The notes beneath the pieces are model-generated. The model was given only the letters and a program-made list of their open reading frames with translations, ran no database searches and was not told the DNA's origin. From Ahaetulla prasina (taxonomy: Eukaryota > Chordata > Lepidosauria > Squamata > Colubridae), in assembly GCF_028640845.1 (NCBI RefSeq), contig NC_080543.1:98817825-98881824 (forward strand): 64,000 bases of DNA, read 5' to 3'. Numbering within the stretch: the stretch's first letter is position 1; every line of letters starts with the position of its first letter. The position numbers were made by a program, and so were the translations under genes. Shown piece by piece: positions 11,850 to 23,036 of this stretch.

Positions 11850-12699
11850 AAAGAGGATTCACACCCGGCAATCTGAGGTACAGTGGTCTCCTCGGCTCTA
11901 GACTCTCTTTAATAGCAACCGCCACCCCTCCACCCCTACCCTGGGCCCTCGGCTGATGGAATGCACGGAAACCCGGTGGGCACATCTCGACCAGGGGCAC
12001 ACCCCCTTCAGTGCCCAACCAGGTCTCCGTAACGCCTATAATATCCGTGGCACCCCCCTGTATCAGATCATGTATTAGGGGGGCCTTATTGGCCACGGAC
12101 CGTGCGTTGCATAACATCAGACGAAGGCCCAGGCTCTGAGGGTCTTGACCATCCGGGGAACGGGAGAAGTCAGGGGGATCGGGGCACGCGATCGCCTGCA
12201 GACATCGAACGCGTGACCCCCTATGTCGATACGATCCCCCCCTTCCGCCATATCTGCCCCTCCCACTTACCGTGCAAATAGACTCACCCTCACACAAAGG
12301 AACACACTCCCCCCCCATAACCTCCGAACCCATTTGATAGTCGCCACGAGCATGCGCTGGAACTGGTTTCCCTCCCGACGGGCTACCCCCCTCATCCGCC
12401 CTAACCCTCCCACCCCCACCCACCCTCCCTCCCCCCACCAACCCAAGCCCGTCGATTTCCACCCTCCCCGTAAAAGTCCCATTAAAACTCCCCTTAAAAA
12501 ATCGGTTAAAACAATTAATTAAAAATCCCCTAAGTCTCCTATTCTTGGCATGCCATCTCTCGGGGTTCCAAAACCCGTCCTCAAGATAGGCCCTCGATAA
12601 CGTAGAGGGCCAGACCCACGAGAGAGGGGAATCTCGTAGGGCAAGAAGGTCCGCCGCTGAAAATGTCCGCATGATGAAAAACACGGCAAGCAGACCCAT
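11833..12699 (-). pseudogene. L2/CR1 LINE N-terminal region and start of endonuclease
   Basis: The open frame at 11833-12699 ends in the first endonuclease motifs: [18 protein letters not shown] (near 12110) and IGVTETWLG (near 12030; the catalytic Glu). A frameshift near 11840 separates it from the rest. The N-terminal ~170 codons are Gly- and Arg-rich and match no domain I know; part may be 5' UTR. The start codon is uncertain. Confidence 0.7.
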
Positions 12700-12719
12700 C
12701 CTGGTCGGTCAGGATATCT

Positions 12720-13293
12720 CCGGGTGGGAAAAGTCGATGGAAATCCATCTCAGTCTCAGTCTCAGTCTCGGGCAGTAGATGAAATAGTCACCGCCTTATA
12801 CAATCACTCAGCACTGCAACGGCTCACCCCCGTCCATCGAATCTCGGAAATTGCAGCCCGATTTGGCTGCCGATGGTAACAAACTGAGGCTCGATGATGT
12901 TCTATGGACAGTCCAAGGGTGGTCGGGGGGGGGGGAGGAAAGGGCGAGTCCTCCAATTTCACGGACTCCATGGGCTCCATCTCGGCTCCACCTGGGGGAA
13001 ACTCCACTGCCAACGTCCGAGCGTCATCTTCATCCACGACCGATGTCAGGGCCGTCAACACCGTCAAGGCCAATGTCAGGGCCGTCAACGCCGGCGCCAC
13101 CTAACCAAGCCAGGGCACCGCCGGAACAGAAACGCTCTAGTTGGCCCCCCGACGAGGCCGTCCAGAGTCCTCCTTACTCTCCAGGCTGGGGGGCGTTCTC
13201 ACCCAAAGTGGGGGGGGACCCAAGATCTCCACAGGGTCCCCACCCCCTGGCTCAAGCCGCCAACGCCGCCAACGCCGCCGCCGGCCACCGAAC
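12720..13293 (-). other. GC-rich 5' region of the L2/CR1 LINE
   Basis: The sequence holds short repeats: CAGTCT units near 12750, and GTCAGGGCCGTCAA twice near 13046 and 13077. It lies between the ORF and the minisatellite. LINE 5' UTRs often carry GC-rich repeated promoter sequence, so I assign it to the element by position. Plus-strand ORFs through here continue into the minisatellite and are not credible genes. Confidence 0.45.
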
Positions 13294-14062
13294 CAGGCCA
13301 GGCCACCGCCAGGCCAGGCCCCCGCCAGGCCAGGCCAGGCCCCCGCCAGGCCAGGCCCCCGCCAGGCCAGGCCAGGCCCCCGCCAGGCCAGGCCAGGCCC
13401 CCGCCAGGCCAGGCCCCCGCCAGGCCAGGCCAGGCCCCCGCCAGGCCAGGCCAGGCCCCCGCCAGGCCAGGCCAGGCCCCCGCCAGGCCAGGCCACCGCC
13501 AGGCCAGGCCAGGCCAGGCCAGGCCAGGCCAGGCCCCGCCAGGCCAGGCCACCGCCAGGCCAGGCCCCGCCAGGCCAGGCCACCGCCAGGCCAGGCCAGG
13601 CCAGGCCACCGCCAGGCCAGGCCACCGCCAGGCCAGGCCAGGCCCCGCCAGGCCAGGCCAGGCCAGGCCAGGCCAGGCCAGGCCAGGCCAGGCCAGGCCA
13701 GGCCAGGCCAGGCCAGGCCAGGCCAGGCCAGGCCAGGCCAGGCCAGGCCAGGCCCCGCCAGGCCAGGCCAGGCCAGGCCAGGCCACCGCCAGGCCAGGCC
13801 ACCGCCAGGCCAGGCCAGGCCCCGCCAGGCCAGGCCAGGCCAGGCCCCGCCAGGCCAGGCCCCGCCAGGCCAGGCCAGGCCAGGCCAGGCCACCGCCAGG
13901 CCAGGCCCCGCCAGGCCAGGCCAGGCCAGGCCACCGCCAGGCCAGGCCCCGCCAGGCCAGGCCAGGCCACCGCCAGGCCAGGCCCCGCCAGGCCAGGCCC
14001 CGCCAGGCCAGGCCACCGCCAGGCCAGGCCCCGCCAGGCCAGGCCACCGCCAGGCCAGGCCG
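13294..14062. repeat. CCAGG pentamer minisatellite with variant spacers
   Basis: About 770 bp of CCAGG (GGCCA) units. They are interrupted by short spacers of the types CCCCCGCCA, CCCCGCCA and CCACCGCCA. A pure pentamer block of about 20 units lies at about 13645-13750. No rotation of the unit or its complement contains a stop, so long proline-rich and Trp-rich ORFs open in all frames; these are artefacts. The array abuts the 5' end of the LINE. Confidence 0.9.
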
Positions 14063-14065
14063 CCC

Positions 14066-14079
14066 GGCGCCATCTTGGA
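14066..14079 (-). promoter_or_regulatory. AAGATGGCGCC motif at LINE 5' end (YY1-like)
   Basis: On the minus strand this reads TCCAAGATGGCGCC. It contains an AAGATGGC core like the YY1 site at the start of human L1 and of many YY1-bound promoters. The same 14 bases occur at the 5' end of the Rex1-type LINE at 42658-42671. In both, the ATG would start an M-A-P peptide, so a translation-start role is an alternative. Confidence 0.4.
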
Positions 14080-14099
14080 CATGCGCATTTTTAATTCTA

Positions 14100-15840
14100 A
14101 GCCTTGTGCAGTAAAGATGATTCTGATACTAAAAGAGAATAAGCCAGAAATTTCTCCTCCAGACTTGAAAATTTTAAACAAGTGCTGTTTAGGGAAGAAT
14201 ATTCAATCCCCATTGCAGTGCAGGCATGATATCCTTTGAATTATAACTCATTCCCAGCTCAGTCAAGTGTAAGTCTGCAAAGCAAATTAGAGTTCTTCTT
14301 TTGTATATGCATGTTGCAGTATTTGTAAAAAAATTTCCATTGACAACACCAATCCTTTGTTCAATGGGCACTGGGAATACTCATTGTGGCACTTGCAAAT
14401 GCTATAGTTGTGCATGAGGATCTTTTAAGTGAGATGTACTGTTCACTTTAATGGGTTTGGTCTTCTGAGTTAACTAGAAATCTGACTCAGATGTGTGGCT
14501 ATACATTATCAAATATAATGTATAGACATTTGTAAGATGGTATTTGGTTTTTATCCTGTTGGGAAATGATACTTATAGTAAGAATGCTTTGGGCATTTCT
14601 GCAAATTCCACAGATGTTATGCCTAAAAAAAGAATTAGTCTCAGTTTGCCCTTCATGTAAAATTTGGATAAAACTTCTTTGTATGTAAAATTCCCTAGAG
14701 GAAAATCAAAAGTTAACAAACTCTCTGAATTCTTTGGCTTTTCACTTTGCTAGGTGAATTTAGCACAATTTACTCGCACAAAGTTTGAGAATTTTTGGAG
14801 TTTTTTAGTATTTAACTCTAAAGAAATTGTGACATAAGCTAATTTTAATAAGAATATTGACTGATCTCTCTCTTCCCCCATCCCTCTCTCCAGAAATATG
14901 TAATGGTGCACTAAATTCTTATTTTCTTTTTGAATTATTCTTCATATATGGAAAAGAATCATACTTTATGATTACTGTTTCCCACAATTAATTAGAATCA
15001 TTACATACGTGTATTTGTTGACTTTACAGCGTGAAATCAAGTGGGAAGTTGGGAAGCACTAGTTTGTCCCTTTTCTGCCACAGCTTTGATCTTCTTATAA
15101 AGACAGCCAAGCATTACTTTTGCTTTATTTTTTTAAAATTATTGTTTCCTTATCATTAAATCCAAATGACTTCACAACCAGCTAAAATATTCTGGAGAAT
15201 CTTTCTAAACACAACAATTGTATTTTTTTAAAAAAAGAAGAAGAAAAAGACATTTATAGGAGCTAGTAAGAGTTCGGTGGAGTTTGAAGTTTAGAGATGC
15301 AGCAGGGAGCTTGGAAGGAACTTTGACAAAGACCTGTAGAAGTTAAAAGGTTCCCTAGTGAAGGAGTCCTGCACCCCAGTCCAAGCCAAACATTCACTTA
15401 TACCTCCCCCAAAGCTTTGTACAAAGTCCATCAGAGCTGGTGCTGAAAATATTTCAGGAATCATAATACGTGGACCACTTTGTTAAGTGTATTTATTTGA
15501 ATTAAATAAGGGTATCATTTTACTTGCATGAATTAAAATGATGGATTTTGGTCTCTTCTTTAAAACTGCTTTTTGGCATACAGATAAAATTGTTCCACTA
15601 GGAAAAGTGCATTTATTTAATTAAGTGACTGGGTAACAATTAAAATGTGTAAGAGTATGTACACACAGATGGAAAGAAAGACAGACAGACATGGATTTTA
15701 TTACACTGTGACAAAATTCTTTATGGAATGCAAGTATCTGAGTTTTTTTTGGAAATTGGAAAAGACAAAATTAGAAGCTTAACACTTTCATGCCTTATAA
15801 ACAAGGAAACCACAGAACACTGGCTGTTAAAACTTAAAAG
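14100..15840. other. Unannotated stretch
   Basis: AT-rich DNA with homopolymer runs. I recognise no gene, SINE or MITE here. Confidence 0.4.
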
Positions 15841-15842
15841 TG

Positions 15843-16060
15843 ATCAGATTAATTTTATTTGTTTGTTTAAAAGATTTACATAGCCACTCATACCAAACTC
15901 TGAGCGGCTCCAAATAAAGAATTGAAACAACAGGAAAGGATAGGAGGTATGCTGAATTTCGGGGTGAAGAATGTTCCAAAGGGTAAGAGCTGCCAGAGAA
16001 ATGATATGCTTCCTAGCTCCCATAAGGTGGCAAAGTTTAAGGGAAGGATTCTCATTTATC
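15843..16060 (-). mobile_element. Old L2/CR1-type LINE 3' fragment
   Basis: On the plus strand, TTTATTTGTTTGTTTAAAAG leads into a segment with CACTCATACCAAACTCTGAGCGGCTC, which resembles the 3' end of squamate CR1/L2 LINEs. The minus-strand peptide (HIISLAALTLWNILHPEI) loosely matches the last part of an L2/CR1 RT (compare [16 protein letters not shown] in the 9307 copy). It is strongly diverged and 5'-truncated. Confidence 0.5.
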
Positions 16061-16111
16061 AATTATCCTAGAAAAAAATGTATTGAGACATACAGAATGA
16101 AAATTGTCTGA

Positions 16112-17740
16112 TTGACTGACTGACTGACTGACTGACTGACTCACTGATTCAATCTGTGGCATCAAGTCATTTTTGACTCCTAGCACCTACACAGAATTTC
16201 TCTTTGAATCTATCCTTAAAGACCATCTGTAAAGACCATCTATCCTGGTCTTTCACATCTTCCATTGATTACTGTTATAACTGAGTCCATCCATCTTGCT
16301 CTTAGTCGTTCTCTTCCTTCCTTTCTTTCCATCTTTAACTGCATTGGGGGCTTTTCCAGAAAGCTGGATCTTCACATAATGTATCCAAAGTAGGATGATT
16401 TGATCCTGGTCATATGCGCCTCAAGTGAGAATTCTGAGTTAATTTGTTCAATAATCCACGGGTTTCTTTTCTTGGTTATCCATGGTATTTGCAGGAGTTT
16501 TCTCCAATGTTCAAAGATACCAATATTCTTTCTTTTTGGTTTCTTTAAAGTTCAACATTTGCTTCCATCAAGTTTTAAAGGGAATACCATGGCTTCAGCA
16601 ATTCTGATCTTTAGATATAGACACATCTTGGCATTTGAATATCTTTTCAAAAGCCTTTATGGCTGCTTTACCTAGTGCCACTTTGCAAAATATTTCTGGA
16701 CTGTTGGTCCTTGACAGTTGACAGTTGATCCTAAAGGGCAGAAACTATCCGCTATTTCAATACTTTTACTGTAAAGTCTAAGGCTGGTTGTTCTACCTGT
16801 TGTTCTTGGTTTGGTCTTCTTTATATTTCATTTTAGACACATTTGCTCAATGTGCTCTTTGAATTTTAGTAATAAGACTGGCAGATCCTTTACATTTTCC
16901 GCTAGCGGGGTAGTGTCATTAGCATAGCCCATATTATTTATCTTTCTTCCTCCAATTTTAAAATCACACTCATCTTCTTCCAATGCAACTTCCCTTATTA
17001 TATATTCCACATGTAGATTGAGTAAATAAGAAAAGTAGCCTTGTTTCACTCCTTTGCTAACCTGGAGCCAATCAGTTTCAATATTTCACATCCACTCTGT
17101 AGTTTCCTGACCAGGGTGGGTTTCACTTACCTTTACCACCAGTTTGCCACATGCACGCTTGCTTCACACACAATTGTGCTGTCCATGTATGTGCCCAGCC
17201 TTCTGCGCATGCGCTTTGCTCACTAGCACACCTTCAGCACATGCGCCGAGTCTCAAAAACATGCCTAAATAGCATGACTTGGAGCTGGGGCACGGGGGTG
17301 GGGGGCGGGCCCACCCGCGATCGCTGCTACCAGTTTGCCTGAACTGGTGCGAACTGGCAGAATACCCCTCTGTTCCTGACCTGTATAAAAAATTTTCTCA
17401 CAATGACAATGAGATCTTCTGTAATTCCAATTTTTTGAGCACTTTCCACAAATGACATGATCGATGCAATCAAAAGCTTTCCTATAATTGAAACATCCTG
17501 ATATATTTTTGGTATTATTATTATTTTTTGCCTTTTTAATAATTCAGTATGCATCAGCAATAACAATAATAAATGTCTCATGTTTCTTCACCTTTTCTAA
17601 AGCCAGCTTGAGCATCTGACCTCTCTTTTTCCATGTATGGCAGTAATTTGCACTGGATGATTCCAGGAATTATTTTGCTAGCTTGTAAAATCAATGATAT
17701 TGTGTGATAATTAAGTCTCTTTTTGGTGTTGGCATATACA
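16112..17740 (-). mobile_element. RTE-BovB LINE fragment, split by a MITE
   Basis: Minus strand. The 3' tail at 16112-16144 is a (GACT)n tract, followed by a 3' UTR with AGTCATTTTTGACTCCTAGC. The peptide at 16828-17049 (EYIIREVALEE, IGGRKINNMGYANDTTPLAE) is the BovB RT around its YADD box, here YAND. RT-like sequence continues to about 17740 beyond the MITE at 17112-17372. Stops and frameshifts are frequent. BovB is widespread in squamates and known for horizontal transfer between vertebrates. Confidence 0.75.
17112..17372. mobile_element. hAT-type MITE inserted in BovB
   Basis: A 261-bp element with ends CAGGGTGGGTTTCAC and the complement of CAGAGGGGTATTC. It is flanked by a perfect 8-bp duplication TTCCTGAC at 17104-17111 and 17373-17380. 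It interrupts the BovB sequence, so it is the younger of the two. It is GC-rich and has no coding capacity. The length of the duplication supports hAT. Confidence 0.85.
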
Positions 17741-17744
17741 TTTG

Positions 17745-17815
17745 TTTATTTATTATTAACTTATTTATTGTAAAATTTATAAGCTGCCCATCTTATTTCA
17801 ATTGGTTACTTCCAG
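17745..17815 (-). mobile_element. Short L2/CR1-type LINE 3' end
   Basis: TTTGTTTATTTATTATTAAC followed by ATTTATAAGCTGCCCATCTT resembles the 3' ends of CR1/L2-type LINEs elsewhere in the window (15843, 33325, 44765). Only some 70 bp are recognisable. Confidence 0.4.
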
Positions 17816-18169
17816 TTAGTTGGGGAGGGAATCCAAGGGTCTCTGGTGGGTGGGTGGGTGGGGCAGGATGAAAGAAAAAGGGAAAATGCCCCACCGGCCA
17901 GGCACTGAGGTTCTAGCACTAATGAGAGACATGGCTCTACTGCCCAGGGAAGGGAAAGCCTCTCATTTTATAAACACCATCCGCTGCTGGCGGATACACA
18001 CATTTGGGTGGTATAGTAAGTAATCTGTCTCTAGCCTGGCAGCCCAGCCAGAGCCACATTTTTGTTTAATTTTTTTATTTTCCCTACAGGGGGCTACCAA
18101 AATGGGAAGCATGCCTCTGCCTGCATAATTAGGGGGAGACTCTGCATCCCACAAAATCTCTCCTTGTCC

Positions 18170-18800
18170 ATCGTGTTCAAAGAGGTCCTTGACATCTAAC
18201 AGGTTGTCAGCTGTCTACAATGTGTCAGCAGGTGGCTGGTAAGGCCTATATGCACACAAAATGTTCTGCCACATGTCAGGCAGACATGTGTGGGCACCAT
18301 TGTTGCAGCATTTGCAACTCAGCTTTACAGAGTGCTCGCTTCTCTTGTGCTATGGTTGTTCTTCTATCTTCAGATGTCTGGCAGCCTTGGTGGATCAGTG
18401 TGAGCCATGTCAATCAATCTTGTGCCAGGGTTTCCCAGGAGGTGGTGTCGATATCCAGGGACCCGAAAGAGGCTTTCAACGGTCTTTGTATCACTTTCTT
18501 TGTCCCCCTTGCGATAGCTTTCCTTGAGACAGCTCACCATAGAGGAGCTGTTTATGCGATGGTCTGGTATCCTTACAACATGGCCTGCCAAGCATGTCTG
18601 GGCTTTCATCAGCAGGGTGTGAACTGATGGCAGTCTTGCTCTGGAGAGGACTTCTGTGTCTGGCACCTTGTCCTGCCATCGGATCCTCAGAATACTATGG
18701 AGGCAGGTTGTGTGGAAGGGGTTCAATTGCCTAGCGTGCCTCCAGTATACAGTCCAAGTCTCACTGGCATACATCAGGGTAGTTAGCACTATTGCTTGGT
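18170..18800 (-). pseudogene. LINE family B, ORF2 C-terminus and 3' end
   Basis: On the minus strand the reading frame 18370-18789 contains YASETWTVYWRHARQLNPFH, RWQDKVPDTEVLSRA, LPSVHTLL and AGHVVRIPDHRI, the C-terminal region of a non-LTR retrotransposon polymerase. The frame breaks near 18500. The 3' end near 18175 (CCATCGTGTTC) matches the copy at 55155. I cannot assign the clade; RTE is possible. Only the C-terminal third is present. Confidence 0.65.
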
Positions 18801-18809
18801 AGACTTTGA

Positions 18810-19700
18810 GTTTTGTAATAAGGCTTGATCAGTAGTCTGCCAACCCCACAAAAAACAATGGCTCAAAAGTGGCTCCTCTGCCACCCGTCCACCCCCATTC
18901 TCCCGCTGCCTTCCCCAGACACCTCCCCCCACTGCAAATGTGGCATGCCGTTTGGGTGGGAAATGCCCAAAGCCCACTCACTCACCTTCCACTGGCAGGC
19001 TGGCTAATGGAGTGAGAGGAGGGGTGGAGAAGCAGGAGGGGAGCTGAGCCAAGCCGAGCCAAGCCAAGCAGATAGTAGCCCTCCAAAAGAAAGGGGCTGA
19101 GGGAAAATACATGTGCTATGGCATGCTGCGGATGCCTCTCACTCACCTCTTTGCCTGACTCCTCCCGCCATCTCCTCAATGCTTGCTCACTCGCTTGCGC
19201 TCTACTTCTCCAGTCTAGCTTGACGCAGGCATCAGCTCATGAATTTTGCAAGCCTGCTGTTGGTGAAGCTGATGCCAGTAAGGGCTAGCTTTTTGCCTCA
19301 GATGCCCTTCCTCAGTGTCATCCAACTGAGTAGGCCATCATCTGGCACTATATCATCAATATTTTACATTTTCTATCTATGTGATTTTCTTGTTAAAATA
19401 CAGGAGTGGTTTACCATTGCCTTCTCCCACACAATAAAAAATTGTCACTACAGTGATAATCTGCCTCTGGCATCTTCCTATATTGCTGTTGCTTTATCTG
19501 AGCAGTTTGGATGACCTTTGCACCTTGGTGATATTGCCAGAAATATGTATTCTTGGTATATACTCCTGAAGTTCCCTACCCATCACCACAACCTACCACA
19601 ATGAGACAGCATGACAGGACATCAGAGAGAAGAAGGAGAACTGGCTACTAATAACCCCTGCAATTCTACTGGTACAATGGTCCCATTGACATACGACATG
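18810..19700. other. Unassigned stretch, partly GC-rich
   Basis: From 18840 to 19210 the sequence is GC- and pyrimidine-rich, with short direct repeats such as AGCCGAGCCAAGCCAAGC near 19050. This could be an unrecognised non-autonomous element. From 19210 to 19700 I see no clear feature. Confidence 0.3.
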
Positions 19701-19724
19701 CTGTATCATTAATTGTTAGAAAAA

Positions 19725-19965
19725 AAGAGCTAGTTTGATGTAGTAGTTAAGGCATCAGGCTCAAAACTGGGTGACCTTGACTTCAAGTCTTGTCTGAAGC
19801 ATGAAGTCAGTTGGGTGACCTTGGACTGGTCACACCCTCTCTTCCCTAGGAAGGAGGCAATGGTAAACCAATTTCAAAAATCTTGCCAACAAAATTGCAG
19901 TGACTGGTCCAGGCAGTCACCAGGGGTAAATACTGACTTGAAGGCATGCGTGTGCGCACGCACAC
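19725..19965 (+). mobile_element. tRNA-derived SINE (Sauria-like)
   Basis: The head GATGTAGTAGTTAAGGCATC resembles a tRNA-type A box, and GACTTCAAGTCT about 40 bp on resembles a B box. A body follows with GGTGACCTTGGACTGGTCAC and AGGAAGGAGGCAATGGTAAA, and a 3' end GGCAGTCACCAGGGGTAAAT, similar to a BovB-type tail. This architecture matches squamate Sauria SINEs, which are thought to use BovB machinery. A CA microsatellite (19958-19980) forms its tail. Confidence 0.7.
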
Positions 19966-19980
19966 ACACACACACACACC
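19958..19980. repeat. (CA)n microsatellite
   Basis: A CA dinucleotide tract at the 3' end of the Sauria-like SINE, probably grown from its tail. Confidence 0.9.
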
Positions 19981-19999
19981 CCTATAATGGTTTAAGGAA

Positions 20000-21685
20000 C
20001 TGAATGAAATGCTAGTAAGTATGAAAGTGATATTCACAAATATTTCAATTTAAATATAGGAATTTAAACATTCTAGAAAATATATTCTTAAAAAGCCACC
20101 CTTGTAAAGTGTTGAAACTACAGTTTGCCTGCCCACTATTGACCAGTTGGGATGTTTAGGTATTGTAGGCCCAGCACATCTGGAATCACTTGGTCAAATA
20201 GTTTATTCTCAAAATAAGCTGCTGTGATATTTCCCGTATAGACATAAATCCCCCATCTATAGGGCTATTCTGATAGGACATCTGGCATCAGAAAGTTAGT
20301 TCAGACAATGTTCCAACTAGGAAGAACCATTTTGTCAAATCTAATACCCCACACAGCATCTCTCGGTAAAGATGAAAGCATGAATACAGATTATTTCAAT
20401 TTTAGAACGGTCATCCAGCTAATGGTTTTCAGAGAAAATTAGTGTTCATTATTTAATATAGCCTGTGAGTTTAATACTTTGGTTTCAGATTGTTATTAGG
20501 TATGTATTACTGTCCTTCCTGACATTGTGGGGTTCTAACTGACTAACAGCTTTTGCAAACTAATGCTTTCTAATGGACAAGTGACCTAGTTGTAAGGACA
20601 TCATATCTTTTGTTTTCTCTGCAATTTGTTGCCCAAAAATGTTACAATAATGATAGAAAGTGACATTATTATAAAAGATAAGGATCTGCAACATTATTTT
20701 CTGCCTGACCTTTACAGTTACCAGAACAAGCAGCTTTTATTAGCAAAACAGTTCAAGCTTTTTATTACAAAGGATATTTGGCATTATTCCATGAGAGAAA
20801 TATATAACTCTTGACAGGGGAAGTTATTAACATTTTTCCCTCTCTTCGGTGGGCTAAAATTTCAGTAAAAATAGAATCCTAGGATATTTTAAGATGAAGA
20901 AGAAATTTGACTGAGAGAGACAGGAATATTTCATATATTATACGTTATGAATGTACTAATATACAGTTCTACATCATTGACAGGAACCTACCTAAAACAG
21001 ATCAGATGACATATAATGCTCAAGGAGATATGTTGATGACCTTAAACCTCATGGCTGCACATATCCTGGAGAAGGGTAGGTGTGTGTTTGTGTGTTTGTG
21101 TACAATATATATCAAGCAATATATATATATATCAAGCAATTGCCAGTTTATCTTGATAAAATAATACGGATTAAAATTTAAGAGGAGGGGGGAAAAAGGA
21201 ATTGTAGAAAATATTTCAATTTGTTTGGGCTGAACTGCCATTTCACTACACCTAAATTACACTCTGGTGTCCTTCTTCCTAGATAGGTTGCCTTTTGTCC
21301 CACAAAAATACTATTGAAAATTCCAGTTTTGCAGTGCTGAATCAGTAAATTCATCTACAGCAGACTTTATTAGTTAAAACTGCTACCTGTAATGAAGTGA
21401 TGGCTGCCAATGAAAGACGCTTGTAACAATAGATGTATACTTTGACCACCAAACCCTCAATGTTTCTCGTGACATCCTAATTAGGCAAATGATAAAATGA
21501 AGTACACAATAAAACTCCTCAATGGATCGTGACCATATGTCGAAGGGACACATCAATTGCTTTGCATCCAGTTAGAATACTGAGTGGAGCAGAAGAGGTT
21601 TTTGTGATCTATTAGAACACACTGAATCTTTTCATATGTACTACTGCCAAGCTAAGTCTTCTATAGTTAAACCTTTAACTATATT
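20000..21685. other. Unannotated stretch
   Basis: AT-rich DNA with no gene I can support. A short TATATA tract lies near 21120. Short ORFs have no recognisable content. Confidence 0.4.
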
Positions 21686-21689
21686 AACT

Positions 21690-21802
21690 TCGATGAAGGT
21701 ATCTTTTCTTTTATGTACACTGAGAGCATATGCACCCAGACAAATTCCTTGTGTGTCCAATCACACTTGTCCAATAAAAATTCTATTCTATTCTATTCTA
21801 TT
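21690..21802 (+). mobile_element. Rex1-type LINE 3' end
   Basis: The plus strand carries the 3' terminus GTGTGTCCAATCACACTTGT followed by CCAATAAAAATTC and four ATTCT units. The reverse complement of this ending closes the Rex1-type copy at 38157 and the fragment at 26631. The element is 5'-truncated to about 110 bp. Confidence 0.75.
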
Positions 21803-22064
21803 TAAGCCTTTAACTTTTTTTCTGCCCAGACTTTACATTTCTCCCAGTTTAATTTCAGTCTACTTGTTTTGGCCCAAACAACTGCTTAAGCCCAATTCGA
21901 TAATTTTAAATCATCTCTTTCTTTTCTAAAATGTTAAGTTTGATATCTGCTGATTTAATAATCGTCCCATCAACCCCTTTAGCTGGACCATCAGTAAAAA
22001 GGATTGTCATATAAAGAAGGGGATGGGGTTGTTTGCAGTTACTATCCACCAAAGCAATGGATAG

Positions 22065-22303
22065 AAATCACAAGAAAGGAAGTTTGAGTTAGATATCAAG
22101 GATACTTCCTGATGTTAAAAGTTTATCAACAAGTGGAATAGACTGCCTCTGATTTTGTGCTGATTTTCCCTTTATTGGAGTTTTCCAAATAGAAGCTAGA
22201 TGGTTTTCTGTCTAAATTACTGTAGCAGAACCTCCAATGAACAGGGTGTTGAATTAAAGGACTTCTGTGGATGCTTTCAATAGCTTGATTCTATGATTCT
22301 AAG
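22065..22303 (+). mobile_element. CR1 LINE 3' end, diverged
   Basis: The sequence follows the order of a CR1 3' region: AGGATACTTCCTGATG, CAAGTGGAATAGACTGCCTC, then a tail GATTCTATGATTCT, the 8-bp ATTCTATG tail typical of CR1. It is old and has no coding part. Confidence 0.6.
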
Positions 22304-22736
22304 ATCTTCTGATTGTGAAATCCTAACCAGAAGTAAACTTGCTTGATAATTTGAGAGTGACTTCTACATTACATTGAAGTTTGGGGATTAGATGCCATGC
22401 TATTCTCCCTTGGAATGGAATATGGAATGGAATTTAGATCAAGAAGAGATCAATGTATCTGATCAAATGAAGATTCCCATTACCAGTTGTTGCTTGAAAG
22501 CAAAAATGAAAAACACTGATCTACCAGTTAACATATACTTTTTGCCTTCTTCTGTATTATTTTTTCCCAATATGGCTGATTTCTTTTAATGAAGAGTAAT
22601 ACTAAACTTAGAAAAAGGACAAAATGGAAATCCTTTTTTCTCTTGCTTATATCCATTTGTTATCTCAGTATTCATTACTTTATAGGTGGTAAAATAAGGA
22701 GGAAACAAATAAGAAATTCTTTACAGCTGAATGCCT

Positions 22737-23036
22737 TTAAATAATATAGAAAAGAAATACCATTCTGTACTTGGAAACATCAGTAGCTGGAATATAGACA
22801 TCTTCTGGAAATAAGCTGGAACTCAATAGGGTCATGTTTCTGGAAATGATCGTCTGGGTAAAGGATCGCAAAGAACTGACTTCGTTGACCATTTTGTATG
22901 TATCTGTGTTTGCTGGATGGCATAATATTTCCACTTGCATTGGTTTCCTGGCATGAAAATGTTTATAGTGCTCATTAGCTAAGAGGATGTCGGCACTGGT
23001 CCAATGAACACAGATCTGCCTTCTGATTTTAGCCAT
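22737..23036 (-). other. Unrecognised ORF, possible exon or retrocopy
   Basis: A 99-codon minus-strand frame with balanced composition (ICVHWTSADILLANEHYKHF; VEILCHPANTDTYKMVNEVS) that matches no transposon protein I know. On the minus strand it is preceded by AAAATCAG, a possible splice acceptor with a poor pyrimidine tract, and a GTATTT donor-like site follows codon 89 or so (near 22762). It could be a host exon, a retrocopy or chance. Confidence 0.2.

Larger units (their letters stand above)
9080..14080 (-). mobile_element. L2/CR1-type LINE, near full length
   Basis: Minus strand. The 3' end at 9080-9170 has an ATTTATT-rich tail next to CCGCCCTTCTCCCGAAGGAC, a 3' end shared with the copies at 47.5 kb and 50.94 kb. 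Upstream come an RT and an APE-type endonuclease, then a GC-rich 5' region and minisatellite ending at a GGCGCCATCTTGGA motif (14066-14079). At about 5 kb it is close to complete for this class. It is disabled by at least two frameshifts (near 10250 and 11840). The inclusion of the minisatellite as 5' UTR is inferred. I see no clear target duplication. Confidence 0.8.

Noticed and set aside
12851..14239. Long proline-rich ORFs (462, 406 and 317 codons) and Trp-Pro-Gly ORFs on the other strand
   Set aside because: They translate the CCAGG minisatellite, which has no stop in any frame. The peptides are pure repeats (ARPGQ-type, GLAWP-type).
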